From assembly GCF_900105215.1 (NCBI RefSeq), contig NZ_FOIP01000002.1, forward strand, positions 1,426,001-1,490,000: 64,000 nucleotides of DNA, read 5' to 3'. Position numbers and translations under genes: made by a program. Shown one piece after another: positions 17,391 through 25,932 of this stretch. Numbering within the stretch: position 1 is the first letter of the stretch; each line of letters starts with the position of its first letter. Source of the stretch: Lacrimispora sphenoides (GTDB lineage: Bacteria > Bacillota > Clostridia > Lachnospirales > Lachnospiraceae). A model generated the notes under the pieces. It ran no database searches. It was not told the DNA's origin and saw only the letters and a list, made by a program, of their open reading frames with translations.

Positions 17391-17451
17391 AAGCGGCAAT
17401 AAATTGTTTGCCGCTTCAGGCTGTCAACATTCGATATGTTGATAGCTTTTT
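17391..17451 (+). terminator. Hairpin plus rho-independent terminator
   Basis: AAGCGGCAA pairs perfectly with TTGCCGCTT (17391-17416). Directly after it, GCTGTCAACAT pairs with ATGTTGATAGC (17420-17446) and is followed by TTTTT. The second is a standard terminator for the TetM-like transcript. Confidence 0.75.
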
Positions 17452-17537
17452 ATATCTTTCAAAAACAACAAGCTATGTTATAATGAACATTAGAAGGATA
17501 GGGTGAAAATAATTAATAAGATCAAAGGAGATATTAT

Positions 17538-18116
17538 ATGATTACATATAAAAAGGTGGATAAGACATATTTCGCACAATATGACTTAATTCCTATGCGT
17601 GTTCATGTATCCAGTTATTATAAAATAGATAAAATTAATCGTGGGTTAGGTGGTTTTAATCTTGTCGAGACCCCTATAGAACCTTATTTAAAAGACTTTT
17701 GTACCGGCGAAGATGAAACTGTAATACGCTGGGAAAGACAATGGGATATTTCAAACTGGGCTTTTTTTATGGCTTTTGATGGTGAGAAGCCAATAGGAGC
17801 TGCAACAATTGTATCACGTACAAAAGGCATAAATATGCTTTCGAATAGGGATGACCTTGCAGTATTATGGGATATTCGTGTGGATGATGCATATAAGCAG
17901 CAAAAAGTTGGTCAAACATTATTTGACATGGCTGCAAATTGGTGTCGCAGTCAAGGATTTGTAGAGATGAAAATAGAAAGTCAGAACAATAATGTTCCTG
18001 CCTGTAAATTTTATCATAAGCAAGGAGCAACTCTTAGTGTGGTTGATGAGTATGCGTATTATAATGAACCTGAATATAGGCATGAGACTCAGTTTATTTG
18101 GTTATTAAATTTATAA
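17538..18116 (+). CDS. GNAT family N-acetyltransferase
   Basis: A 192-residue protein with the GNAT core. 'AVLWDIRVDDAYKQQKVGQTLFDMAANW' contains the acetyl-CoA binding Q/R-x-x-G-x-G/A-like turn (here 'QQKVGQ'). It is followed by 'MKIESQNNNVPACKFYHKQGA', the common beta6/alpha4 region. The substrate is unknown. AAAGGAG precedes the start and a TATAAT at 17479-17484 may be its -10. Convergent with the hydrolase gene at 18181; a hairpin (GCTACTCC/GGAGTAGC, 18149-18181) separates them. Confidence 0.85.
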   Translation: MITYKKVDKTYFAQYDLIPMRVHVSSYYKIDKINRGLGGFNLVETPIEPYLKDFCTGEDETVIRWERQWDISNWAFFMAFDGEKPIGAATIVSRTKGINMLSNRDDLAVLWDIRVDDAYKQQKVGQTLFDMAANWCRSQGFVEMKIESQNNNVPACKFYHKQGATLSVVDEYAYYNEPEYRHETQFIWLLNL

Positions 18117-18148
18117 ATAATCTTAAACAGTATTACACCATCTTTGCC

Positions 18149-18181
18149 GCTACTCCGAATGCAGCATGCAAAAGGAGTAGC
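18149..18181. terminator. Hairpin between convergent genes
   Basis: GCTACTCC (18149-18156) pairs with GGAGTAGC (18174-18181). The right arm touches the stop codon of the minus-strand hydrolase. There is no U-run, so the role is uncertain. Confidence 0.4.
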
Positions 18182-19128
18182 TACATTTCAGGATTAGAAA
18201 CTACTGCCGAAAGTATCCAGTCAGAAATATCATTTATAACCTGCTCATCAATATGCTGAGCAACCTTATATTCTTTTTTTGCCTTTTGTATTTTTCCGTA
18301 AATAGAAGGCATAAACAAATGATTTAGATTATGATATATTTTGAACGTAACATTTTGTTTTTCTTTTAACAATTCTTTATATTGATTAAAGTCTTTTTCT
18401 ATGGAGACATGAAAGTCTTTATCTCCTTGCAGAATTAGCATCGGCTTGTTTAATGACTCAAGATAATGGACTAATGGATGTTCACCCATTTCCTTTAAGT
18501 AGTAGGCTCTGAAGTACTTTCCTAAAACCAATGTTGATCTTGCTTCATCATCACTCATGTTATATATGTTATCAAATTTGGATGATAATTTTGCTATTTG
18601 TTTTCTTACAATTACTTGCAAAAAAAGATTCAATGATTTTAGAACCTCATTATTTTGTTCTATAATGACCTCTTCAAGTTTTCTTGTAGTACCGCCCATA
18701 ATAATAAGTCCGGCAAAATTTCCGCCTTCCGCGTCAATACGTGGAGACAGCATTCCTCCCATACTATGGCCTATTATAAATATTCTTTCAGAATCAATGC
18801 GTGAGTCATTACGTAAGAGAGCGGTGGCGAGGATAGCATCTTCTATAGTTTCTTCCTTGACCGTTAATTCAGGGTGATTTCTCATTTCTTTGCCATATAT
18901 GAATGTTCTCTTATCATAACGCAAAACTGCGATCCCCTTTTTAGTTAAGCCTTCCGCAAGGTCTTTAAAAGGATAGTTATTACCAACTTTTTCATCCATG
19001 TTCAGCTGACCAGAACCATGTACCAGTACAACCGTGGGAAACAATCCATTGGTCTCTGCAGGTATGCTTAATATTCCGTTAAGCGGATACTTTGTTCCAG
19101 TACCGATAACAATTTTCTCCTCAAACAT
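18181..19128 (-). CDS. Alpha/beta hydrolase
   Basis: A 315-residue serine hydrolase. The oxyanion motif is 'VVLVHGSGQLNMD' (33-45), the nucleophile S122 lies in 'GHSMGG', the acid is probably the aspartate in 'LQGDKDFHVS', and the histidine is in 'NLNHLF'. No signal peptide is present, so it acts in the cytoplasm. It resembles the dienelactone hydrolase/S9-like esterase group; the substrate cannot be inferred. AGGAGG lies seven bases before the start. Confidence 0.85.
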   Translation of the reverse strand: MFEEKIVIGTGTKYPLNGILSIPAETNGLFPTVVLVHGSGQLNMDEKVGNNYPFKDLAEGLTKKGIAVLRYDKRTFIYGKEMRNHPELTVKEETIEDAILATALLRNDSRIDSERIFIIGHSMGGMLSPRIDAEGGNFAGLIIMGGTTRKLEEVIIEQNNEVLKSLNLFLQVIVRKQIAKLSSKFDNIYNMSDDEARSTLVLGKYFRAYYLKEMGEHPLVHYLESLNKPMLILQGDKDFHVSIEKDFNQYKELLKEKQNVTFKIYHNLNHLFMPSIYGKIQKAKKEYKVAQHIDEQVINDISDWILSAVVSNPEM

Positions 19129-19304
19129 TTATTTGCCTCCTAATTATAATCTCAATTCGTTTATTATAATAGATCATTCCTTTAATTATACATTTACGGT
19201 TGGTGGATTTTTAGTCAGATATAGTAAGGTCCATAATTTTCTGTCTTTTGCCTATAATTAGATGTCTTAAGCCAGTCGATTTCTTTGTTACAGTTATGTT
19301 TTGT

Positions 19305-19333
19305 TTGTTAAAACAGAAAATGCATTGTATAAT
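19305..19333 (+). promoter_or_regulatory. Promoter of the AAA ATPase gene
   Basis: TTGTTA at 19305-19310 and TATAAT at 19328-19333 are separated by 17 bases, 37 bases upstream of the start codon at 19371. Confidence 0.7.
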
Positions 19334-19370
19334 AAATTTAATATGATATTATGACGGGGGAAGAGTACAT

Positions 19371-20666
19371 ATGGTCAAACTAGAAGAGGTCTTTGGAGTC
19401 AGTAGAAAACCTGTGCTAAGCTATATTGAACGCCAGGAAGTTGATGGGGCATTTGAGAACGCATTAAGATCGGATAAACAAATAATAGTTTATGGTGCAT
19501 CAAAACAAGGAAAAACTGCTTTGGTCAGTAAATATTTGCCATATGGCGAATGCTTAGCTGTCAGCTGCAGTCCTAAAAGTCAAGTTTCAGATATTTATAA
19601 ATCGATTCTTAGAAAGCTTGGTATCGAAATATTAACCGATAAGCAGAAGAGTAAGAGCGGAGATGTTGAAATTGGAGCTGTAGCAAAAATTAAATCTAAA
19701 TTACCTTTTTTAGCAGCTGCGGAGGTCGAAGGGTCTGCAAAAGTTAATGCATCAGCTGAACAGCAACTTAATTATCGATCAATAGAGTTTAACCTGGAGC
19801 TGCCGCAAGACATTTTTGACTTGTATAAACAAACTAATTCTGATAAATTTGTTATTCTTGAAAATTTTCATTATCTTTCTAGTGATGTTCAAAAACAATT
19901 AGCGTTTGATTTGCGCACTTTTCAAGAACTGGGATTAAGATTTATAATTTTAGGTGTATGGAAAGAAAAAAACAGGCTTATTCAATTTAATGGTGATTTA
20001 CAAGATAGGATTGCAGAAATACCGGTTGAGCCGTGGGATAACACAGAATTTATTAGCGTGGCAAAAAAGGGAGCAGAAGAGCTTAATATTGAAATTTCAG
20101 ATGAAATACTACTAAGACTCTGCGAGGAATCGATGGGAAGCATAGGAGTTGTTCAGGAGCTATTAAAACTGTTATGCTTGGAAAATGGTATATTACAAAA
20201 GCAAGGACTTAGAAAACATATTGTTGACCAGATGACTCTTGATCATGCTATTACAGCAAAATGTGATGATTATTCTTCAAGACATGTTCGTGCACTGGAA
20301 GATATTGCGAAGGGGCAGAGTGATGTGAAAGATAAGGAGAAAAAGCCTCTTTTCTTGCCTTACTACTTTGTTATTGCAATTTTAAGTATGGATTTTTCAA
20401 CTATTTTAATGGGTGTGCCACGTAAAAAGATAGAAGAAATAATTAAAAGCCGACATCACAGAAGTACTGATATAAGACCAAGTGATATTGGGTATCTATT
20501 GAGTAGTTTGGCAAAATTGCAAACAGCGAAGAAAATCCAGCCGCCATTATTTGATTATGATATTTCTCAACGTACTATTAATATAATTGATTCAACATTT
20601 TATTTCTTTTTAAAGCATTGTGATAAAGGGGAAATAATAGAAAATATTGAAAATCCATTAGATTAA
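19371..20666 (+). CDS. AAA/STAND-like ATPase of unknown role
   Basis: A 431-residue ATP-binding protein. Walker A is 'GASKQGKT' (residues 42-49). The Walker B strand is 'KFVILENFHYL', with Glu-Asn in place of the usual Asp-Glu. 'RFIILGVWKEKNRL' looks like the sensor-1 region. The second half is helical with winged-helix character. A charged Lys/Ala-rich insert (about residues 88-127) follows the first helix. Similar stand-alone ATP-binding proteins occur in accessory islands; a defence role is conceivable but not shown. Base composition is more AT-rich than the ribosomal operon, hinting at transfer. Confidence 0.75.
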   Translation: MVKLEEVFGVSRKPVLSYIERQEVDGAFENALRSDKQIIVYGASKQGKTALVSKYLPYGECLAVSCSPKSQVSDIYKSILRKLGIEILTDKQKSKSGDVEIGAVAKIKSKLPFLAAAEVEGSAKVNASAEQQLNYRSIEFNLELPQDIFDLYKQTNSDKFVILENFHYLSSDVQKQLAFDLRTFQELGLRFIILGVWKEKNRLIQFNGDLQDRIAEIPVEPWDNTEFISVAKKGAEELNIEISDEILLRLCEESMGSIGVVQELLKLLCLENGILQKQGLRKHIVDQMTLDHAITAKCDDYSSRHVRALEDIAKGQSDVKDKEKKPLFLPYYFVIAILSMDFSTILMGVPRKKIEEIIKSRHHRSTDIRPSDIGYLLSSLAKLQTAKKIQPPLFDYDISQRTINIIDSTFYFFLKHCDKGEIIENIENPLD

Positions 20667-20772
20667 ATGAAAAAATCAATATTGATAAGTTCAAGAAAAT
20701 AATGAATAATGTAGATTTGATTTTAAATTTTAGGTGAAGTAATTACTTGTCAGAGGATTTTCAGGTGGGAAT

Positions 20773-21099
20773 ATGACATACGAGCAAATGAAAAGCATGA
20801 TAGACAATTACAACTGGGATGAGGGGTTTGAATTACCAGAACAAATCATATCGAATGCTAATTGTGATTTAGCAATCGCATTAGAAATCTTTTATCTTGC
20901 AGATGGGTACTTTCAAACATTTACACATAACATTGGAGGTACGGAAGAATGGTTTTGCTTTATTGGCAAACTTTGTGATGATATTAAAAACGCGAAATAT
21001 AAAAAGTCAGTGCATCATTATATAATTCCATTATCAAAAGTACAGCGTTATCAGCTAAGGAAAAATAATATACCAGATGTATTTTTAACTGATGTATAA
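20773..21099 (+). CDS. DUF4274-like protein
   Basis: A 108-residue protein. 'MIDNYNWDEGFELPEQIISN' followed by 'CDLAIALEIFYLADGYF' recalls DUF4274, a small family often encoded near toxin or immunity genes. No catalytic motif is visible. The start follows a GGTGGGAAT element. It lies 106 bases after the AAA ATPase on the same strand and may share its transcript. Function unknown. Confidence 0.7.
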   Translation: MTYEQMKSMIDNYNWDEGFELPEQIISNANCDLAIALEIFYLADGYFQTFTHNIGGTEEWFCFIGKLCDDIKNAKYKKSVHHYIIPLSKVQRYQLRKNNIPDVFLTDV

Positions 21100-21137
21100 A
21101 TGTATAATATCCAACTTGTTGATGGGAAATTACATTA

Positions 21138-21689
21138 TTGGTGGTGAAAAAAATTTATTTATATCATTATTTTGATAAAACGATAGGACCTTTTGTCAAT
21201 TTGTCTGACCTGCCGATTGATGAAGCTAAATTGATCCTTGATACGATAAAAATCACAAAGCCTAATTCTCAAAGTGCAAAAAGACACGATAAATATGTAG
21301 AGTATAGGCGCAATTGTGAGAATATAATCCGGTCAGAGTTTGAAAATAAAGGAGGCATTATAAATAGGAAATCACCCCATTACATGGTGATTGAGCATAG
21401 TCCATGGTTAAGTACTTGGTACGAAAATAGTGCTTTTATAAAAATTCCAATAGAAAAATTTGATATAAAGACTATTTCATTTACTTACGGTGATTCAATG
21501 CCGACATTTAGTCAGACAATTAATGATGGAAAGGAATATAGGAAAAAGCTTTATACTTATGATGAAATATTAAAAATTATTGAGAAGTATGGTTTGCCGC
21601 AAGATTGGAATGATGATGGGAAATACGGTCCGGAACGGTATATTGAAGCTCATGTATGGAGCGATGAAATAATTAATAAATATCTATAA
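21138..21689 (+). CDS. Hypothetical protein with non-ATG start
   Basis: A 183-residue soluble protein with no family I can name. It is rich in aromatic and charged residues ('LYHYFDKTIGPFVNLSDLP', 'IEKYGLPQDWNDDGKYG'). No ATG fits; the frame offers TTG at 21138 or GTG at 21141/21144. GGGA at 21124-21127 suits the TTG. It follows the DUF4274-like gene by 38 bases and ends before a symmetric terminator at 21787. Probably the third member of a small accessory operon. Confidence 0.65.
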   Translation: MVVKKIYLYHYFDKTIGPFVNLSDLPIDEAKLILDTIKITKPNSQSAKRHDKYVEYRRNCENIIRSEFENKGGIINRKSPHYMVIEHSPWLSTWYENSAFIKIPIEKFDIKTISFTYGDSMPTFSQTINDGKEYRKKLYTYDEILKIIEKYGLPQDWNDDGKYGPERYIEAHVWSDEIINKYL

Positions 21690-21786
21690 TAAGCACAATC
21701 CGCAACTTAGTAGAACATTTCTACATGTAGGCTTATGAATATGCTTCGTAATATGTTTATACTAGGTATTATGAGTATAGTAGCTA

Positions 21787-21813
21787 AAAAAAGCACGGTC
21801 GCTCCGTGCTTTT
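21787..21813. terminator. Symmetric terminator after the AAA/DUF4274 island
   Basis: AAAAGCACGG (21789-21798) and CCGTGCTTTT flank a 5-base loop. A-run and T-run make it effective on both strands. Confidence 0.8.
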
Positions 21814-22358
21814 GGGTTTATAAGTAAAAAAAATAGATTTTATTAATTTCCTGAAATTTTATTGTAAATACGTAGTCTGCAGGGTTGTATCCACTTTGCT
21901 AAAAATGGACTTTATTTATAAATGGATAAAATAATTCATACAGAATAAGGTTCAAAAATTACCTGCCACGGCAAATATCATGCCCGTATCCGTGACCGGA
22001 ATTATATGGTAGACCATAAGTACTATCATAAAAAACTCCGCCATTTTAGCAGTTGAAAATTAATCGCTTCGTTTTTTGCATTTTTCTGGGAGCTGCTCTG
22101 ACCATGGGAGCATTGTATCAATAAAAGACAGACCTTTATTATCCAGTTGTTTGGGTTTATCTGTCAGCAGGTGTACAAAATAATTTTAGGGCTTCAGAAT
22201 GTCTAAAGGCTTGGTACTTATAACGGCTAGCCGGAGAGGTAACTGTTCTGTGACTCATACAAAGGCGGTCAATATAGCTTTAACAAAAGAAAGACTGATA
22301 CATAGTAGCTTTTATGATTTAGCCAATGTATATCAGTCCGTGCACATCAACTATTGAA
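21814..22358. other. Non-coding stretch, probable decayed mobile element
   Basis: No intact reading frame. Short coherent stretches can be read on the plus strand, for example from 22046 ('KINRFVFCIFLGAALTMGAL'), but stops interrupt everything. Its end joins the group II intron remnant at 22359-22428, so part of it may be deleted intron sequence. Confidence 0.5.
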
Positions 22359-22428
22359 AGCGCCATGTACCGAACGGTAAGCACGGTGCTGTGAGAGGAC
22401 GGCGGTTAGTCACCGCCTCCTACTCGAT
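22359..22428 (+). mobile_element. Group II intron remnant, domains V and VI
   Basis: Domain V is recognisable at 22359-22390. It begins with the catalytic AGC triad, has a nine-pair lower helix, a two-base bulge (AG, 22380-22381) and an upper TACC/GGTA helix closed by the tetraloop GAAC. Domain VI follows (22393-22428), with a GGCGGT/ACCGCC stem, a likely bulged branch-point A near 22422 and the 3' end in ...CGAT. No reverse transcriptase gene is present upstream, so this is a truncated element. Confidence 0.75.
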
Positions 22429-22860
22429 TAGCCTGTGATGATATAGATGTTGGTTGCAGAATAAGTTAATGGTTTTTAATATTGTGCAAAGAACTTGAGT
22501 TTCTCGAACTGCACCTTTATATTCTTTTAATCTTTTTATCAGGAAAAATTTCTGTTATACAAATCGAAAACTTGACAATTGTCAGATTTATACTATACTA
22601 TTAATTATATGTTATTTGAAACTCTATGTGATTTTTTAAATAATAAATAAAATAAGTTTGTATTAAAGAAATAAATTCAAATTTAATTCAAGGATAACTT
22701 ATTTAAAATACATTTTCTATGAGAAGTATATTTTCTTTTGACAATTTATATTTTGTTATGTTAAATCACATTGAAATTTAGGTAACAGGTTTTCATCATT
22801 GAATCATAAGATTTTAGATGATTGCCATAATATAATTATAAATCAAGGAGGCTTATAACT
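22429..22860 (+). promoter_or_regulatory. AT-rich upstream region of rplY with two promoters
   Basis: TTGACA (22572-22577) and TATACT (22594-22599) are 16 bases apart; the -35 lies inside the perfect 12-bp palindrome TGACAATTGTCA (22573-22584), a possible operator. A second TTGACA (22738-22743) pairs with a weak TTAAAT (22761-22766) at 17 bases. The leader to the start at 22861 is long (about 90-260 bases). Confidence 0.55.
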
Positions 22861-23457
22861 ATGGAAAATACTGGAGTTATGAACGTTGTTTTAAGAAAAA
22901 GTACCAGAAAGGGTGACAATAATCAGTTAAAAAGAGAAGGATATTTACTGGGAAACATAGCTGGTAAAGGTGTTGATTCAATCTCAATAGCTGTTAAGAA
23001 AGATGTATTTAGAAGATCAATGAAAGAGTTTGGCCGGAATGGCATTTTTAAACTGGTTGTTCCTGATGGCCAGAGTTATACCGTAATGGCAAAAGAAATA
23101 CACATTGAACCTGTTAAGAACGAAATCTCTCATTTGGATTTTCAAATGGTATCTTTTTCGGAAAAAATCAAACAAGAAGTGGCTATAAAAATTACCGGAG
23201 CAGAACTTCTTGAGTCAAAAAGATTGTTGATTAACAGTACCATAGATTCAATTTTACTGGAGGGCTTACCTCAGGATATTCCCGATGAAATAGTAATTGA
23301 TGTTTCTAATATGGAGGCTGGTGAAAGTATTCAATTTAGTGATATTAAACTTCCGGAAGGACTTACCTCAACTATTGATCCGGAACAAAAAATGATAACA
23401 GTTGTTGGCTCTAAGATACGTGAAGCAGTTGAAGGTGAAGAAGAGGGCGAAAGCTAA
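22861..23457 (+). CDS. rplY: Ribosomal protein bL25 / general stress protein Ctc
   Basis: A 198-residue long-form L25 (TL5/Ctc type). The N-terminal 5S rRNA-binding domain contains 'EGYLLGNIAGKGVDSISIAV' and 'SHLDFQMVSF'. The C-terminal TL5 domain includes 'LEGLPQDIPDEIVIDVSNME' and ends in an acidic tail. It binds 5S rRNA in the large subunit; in Bacillus Ctc is a general stress protein. AAGGAGG lies before the start. It stands alone in an otherwise non-coding stretch next to mobile-element debris. Confidence 0.93.
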   Translation: MENTGVMNVVLRKSTRKGDNNQLKREGYLLGNIAGKGVDSISIAVKKDVFRRSMKEFGRNGIFKLVVPDGQSYTVMAKEIHIEPVKNEISHLDFQMVSFSEKIKQEVAIKITGAELLESKRLLINSTIDSILLEGLPQDIPDEIVIDVSNMEAGESIQFSDIKLPEGLTSTIDPEQKMITVVGSKIREAVEGEEEGES

Positions 23458-23520
23458 GAGGAATAACGGCATTCACTTTTCGTATGAAAATATTATAAGA
23501 GCCTGATGATAAAGGTGAAA

Positions 23521-23561
23521 AAAGAAAGCTCTAATTTAGATATTAGATGCTTTCTTTTTTT
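23521..23561 (+). terminator. Terminator of rplY
   Basis: AAAGAAAGC pairs with GCTTTCTTT, with an inner TCTAAT/ATTAGA helix, and is followed by a long T-run. Confidence 0.85.
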
Positions 23562-24142
23562 ATAACAAAAAAATTAAAAAGATAGATAGCAACTTCCTAT
23601 TATATTTATATCAGGTCCTTACGTGCATGTGTATGTCCTCTTACATAAGACACATGCTCGCAGGCCATTCGCCAAAGCTTTCAAAGTTCCCTAAAAGACA
23701 AAAAGGAATCCGCCAGGGATACAGTTGCTTATGATATATGAATAATTTCGCATCAGATAATTTTACACCTTTTTAAAGATTCTATTTTCCGGTTTTGCGT
23801 TTTCATCTTGGAGGGGGCATAACATTAAATGAGATGGACTTGGTGGGGAATGGGAATATAGAAGAGGAAACATGTAAAAATTAGCATACTTTATGTTTTA
23901 AAAGCCATTATCCTTGATGATGTAAAACAGATTGCAGAGGAGATTATTATATACCAAGTAGAATAAGGAATGGAGACAGAATATATGATGTTTTGGATGT
24001 ATGACCAGTAAAATATTCAAAAGGGCGTTGAGCAGGTTAAGATTTGGCATTTGCCCTAGCTGAAATTAAATGATATATTTAGAAATGGTAAACTTTATAA
24101 AAGAATATCGGTTCGCTGAGCTTATACTCTGATAGCAAAGTA
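23562..24142. other. Non-coding stretch, nothing recognised
   Basis: About 580 bases without an open frame of useful length. A fragment reading 'ILDDVKQIAEEIIIYQVE' can be followed near 23910-23965 on the plus strand, but has no start or neighbours. No RNA gene or repeat recognised. Confidence 0.4.
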
Positions 24143-24250
24143 TTTTGTTCAAAATGAAAACGCCGCTTTTCAGCGGCGTAGTCTTTTTTGAATAAAACAG
24201 AAATTTCTGGTTTTTTACTTATAATAGTCAAAAAACCATTTTGAACAAAA
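24143..24250. repeat. 14-bp perfect inverted repeat flanking a terminator
   Basis: TTTTGTTCAAAATG at 24143-24156 is repeated exactly inverted (CATTTTGAACAAAA) at 24237-24250. Between them lies a GC-rich terminator hairpin (ACGCCGC/GCGGCGT, 24160-24179) with T-runs on both strands. The right arm is 45 bases from the stop of the tyrosine recombinase gene, so a recombination or termination role is possible. Confidence 0.65.
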
Positions 24251-24295
24251 CTCCTCAAAAATTTTTTTACTTATCGATAGTTTATAAGTTTTTTG

Positions 24296-25354
24296 CTACA
24301 TTTTTTCCCGCAACTTCACCTTATTTCTGGCACTGCGCCGGCGTTCATCCTCCAAAGCAGCATAGTGTTTTTTCGTAGTGTTAACATCTGAGTGTCCCAA
24401 AACGTCTGCAACCAGATAGATGTCACCGGTTTCCTTATACAGGCTTGTTCCATAGGTGCTGCGCAGTTTATGTGGGGTAATCTTTTTTAAAGGTGCTACG
24501 AGTTTGGAATATTTTTTTACCAAATTTTCGACGCTGCGTACTGCAATCCGTTTCTTTTGAAGGGATAGGAAGAGTGCTTTTTCATGGCCTTCCTCAGGAA
24601 TGACGAAACTGCGTTCGTCAAGATAATCAAGAAGGGCATCCTCAACTTCGGAACCAAAGTACACAGTGACTTCTTTTCCTCCTTTTCTATGAATCCGGAT
24701 CCCGCCATTTTTTAAATCAATATCATCAACATCCAGACCAACACACTCCGATACCCGGATACCGGTTCCCAGCATTAGAGTTAATAGTGCGAGATCACGG
24801 ATCTTGGTTTTCGCATGGTAAGCTTTTTGCTTTTCTGTTAAAGATTCCCCGTTTTCAACTTCATCGAGCAAAAGAGCTACCTCATCAATATCTAACCGGA
24901 TAATATCCTTTTCATGCATCTTTGGAAGCTGCACCAGAGAAGCGGGATTTGTTTGAAGCCGTTCATTTCGGTAATAATAATTATAGAAGCTTTTCAGTGA
25001 AGAGACTTTTCGCATGATTCCTCGCTCTTTGTTGGTCACTTCCTGATTTCTATCATTAAAACGGTATTTTAAATATTCCATGTATTCTTCAATGTCCACG
25101 ACCCGAAGCGAATCCAGGTGGTCTAAAGTAATATCCTGAACCTGAAGTTTGCCGATAACGGGGTTTTCCTTAATTAGAAAGTCAAAAAATACTCTTAGAT
25201 CATAAGCGTAAGCGATCCTGGTCCGGGAAGAAGTGCGAGGTTCAATTCCCCTGAAGAAATCTCCGCAGAAATTTGGAAGTTCCTTTACCAACTGGCGCAG
25301 GTGCTTAACGTTTTCAATATCTTTTTGCTGATGGTAGGAGAGAGAAGAACTCAT
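24296..25354 (-). CDS. Tyrosine recombinase, XerC/D-like
   Basis: A 352-residue tyrosine site-specific recombinase. The N-terminal SAM-like core-binding domain covers about residues 35-140. The catalytic domain has R in 'GTGIRVSECVGL', K in 'RKGGKEVTVYF', H-x-x-R in 'ITPHKLRSTYGT', H in 'LGHSDVNTT' and the nucleophile Y in 'TKKHYAAL'. All are intact. There is no excisionase or phage gene beside it, so it may be a chromosomal Xer-like enzyme rather than an active prophage integrase. Weak ribosome binding site (GAGG). Confidence 0.9.
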   Translation of the reverse strand: MSSSLSYHQQKDIENVKHLRQLVKELPNFCGDFFRGIEPRTSSRTRIAYAYDLRVFFDFLIKENPVIGKLQVQDITLDHLDSLRVVDIEEYMEYLKYRFNDRNQEVTNKERGIMRKVSSLKSFYNYYYRNERLQTNPASLVQLPKMHEKDIIRLDIDEVALLLDEVENGESLTEKQKAYHAKTKIRDLALLTLMLGTGIRVSECVGLDVDDIDLKNGGIRIHRKGGKEVTVYFGSEVEDALLDYLDERSFVIPEEGHEKALFLSLQKKRIAVRSVENLVKKYSKLVAPLKKITPHKLRSTYGTSLYKETGDIYLVADVLGHSDVNTTKKHYAALEDERRRSARNKVKLREKM

Positions 25355-25932
25355 AATTGGGCCTCATTTCTTTAAGTATTTGGATTGTAAATGATTTTTG
25401 AAAGACCAGTCATTTATATTTCCCTCATTAATTAGTTTTTCTTTTTCAGACTTAATATATATAGTCTGATTCTTAGGTAATGGTGTTTATAGAACTTTAC
25501 ATACTCTGGTATAAGAGGGGAAGTATTGGGAGCATATCAAAGTAATAGTAATCAAGGATATGAGAGGTAAAGTTCTTTAAGTTATAAAATTAATTGTGTA
25601 ATTAATAGTTCTATTGTTTTCTTTTCCAACTATTCGTTAAACTAGACTTTCGCGAATAGTTGGAAATCACTTTCGCGAATAGTTGGAAATCACTATATTA
25701 ATCTTACCATTTCTGCAAATAATAATAACCGAAAAAAAATCACTGCTGTTTTGTCGTTTACCATTCGATACTTTTCATCAAGTATACCATATTGGAATTA
25801 TCCAGTCCAATGATATTATAAACCTTTCCAAGTTATATCACACTTTACAATCTATATCCTTGAAGGATTTTTTCGCTTTTTCTATTTCTATAGATGGTTT
25901 AAGCATATATTGCACTTAAAAAAACGACAAAA
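25355..25932. other. AT-rich region upstream of the recombinase
   Basis: No supported gene. It contains the iteron-like repeats at 25624-25691 and the dispersed terminator repeat at 25870-25960. A minus-strand TTGGAC/TATACT pair with 18-base spacing lies near 25785-25815 but leads to no clear gene. Confidence 0.45.
25624..25691. repeat. Inverted repeat followed by two exact 23-bp tandem copies
   Basis: The 23-bp unit beginning ACTTTCGCGAATAGTTGG occurs at 25646-25668 and again at 25669-25691 without change. TTCCAACTATTCG at 25624-25636 is the inverted form of the unit core (CGAATAGTTGGAA, 25653-25665). It lies about 270 bases upstream of the recombinase start. Confidence 0.8.

Noticed and set aside
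22200..22358. Domains I to IV of the group II intron
   Set aside because: I could not recognise EBS, domain III or a maturase start in this stretch, so only domains V and VI are claimed.
24296..25354. Active prophage or integrative element around the recombinase
   Set aside because: No excisionase, capsid, relaxase or tRNA attachment site is visible; only the recombinase and nearby repeats are present.
25683..25919. 78-codon plus-strand frame
   Set aside because: No ribosome binding site; it runs through the dispersed terminator repeat and is AT-driven.
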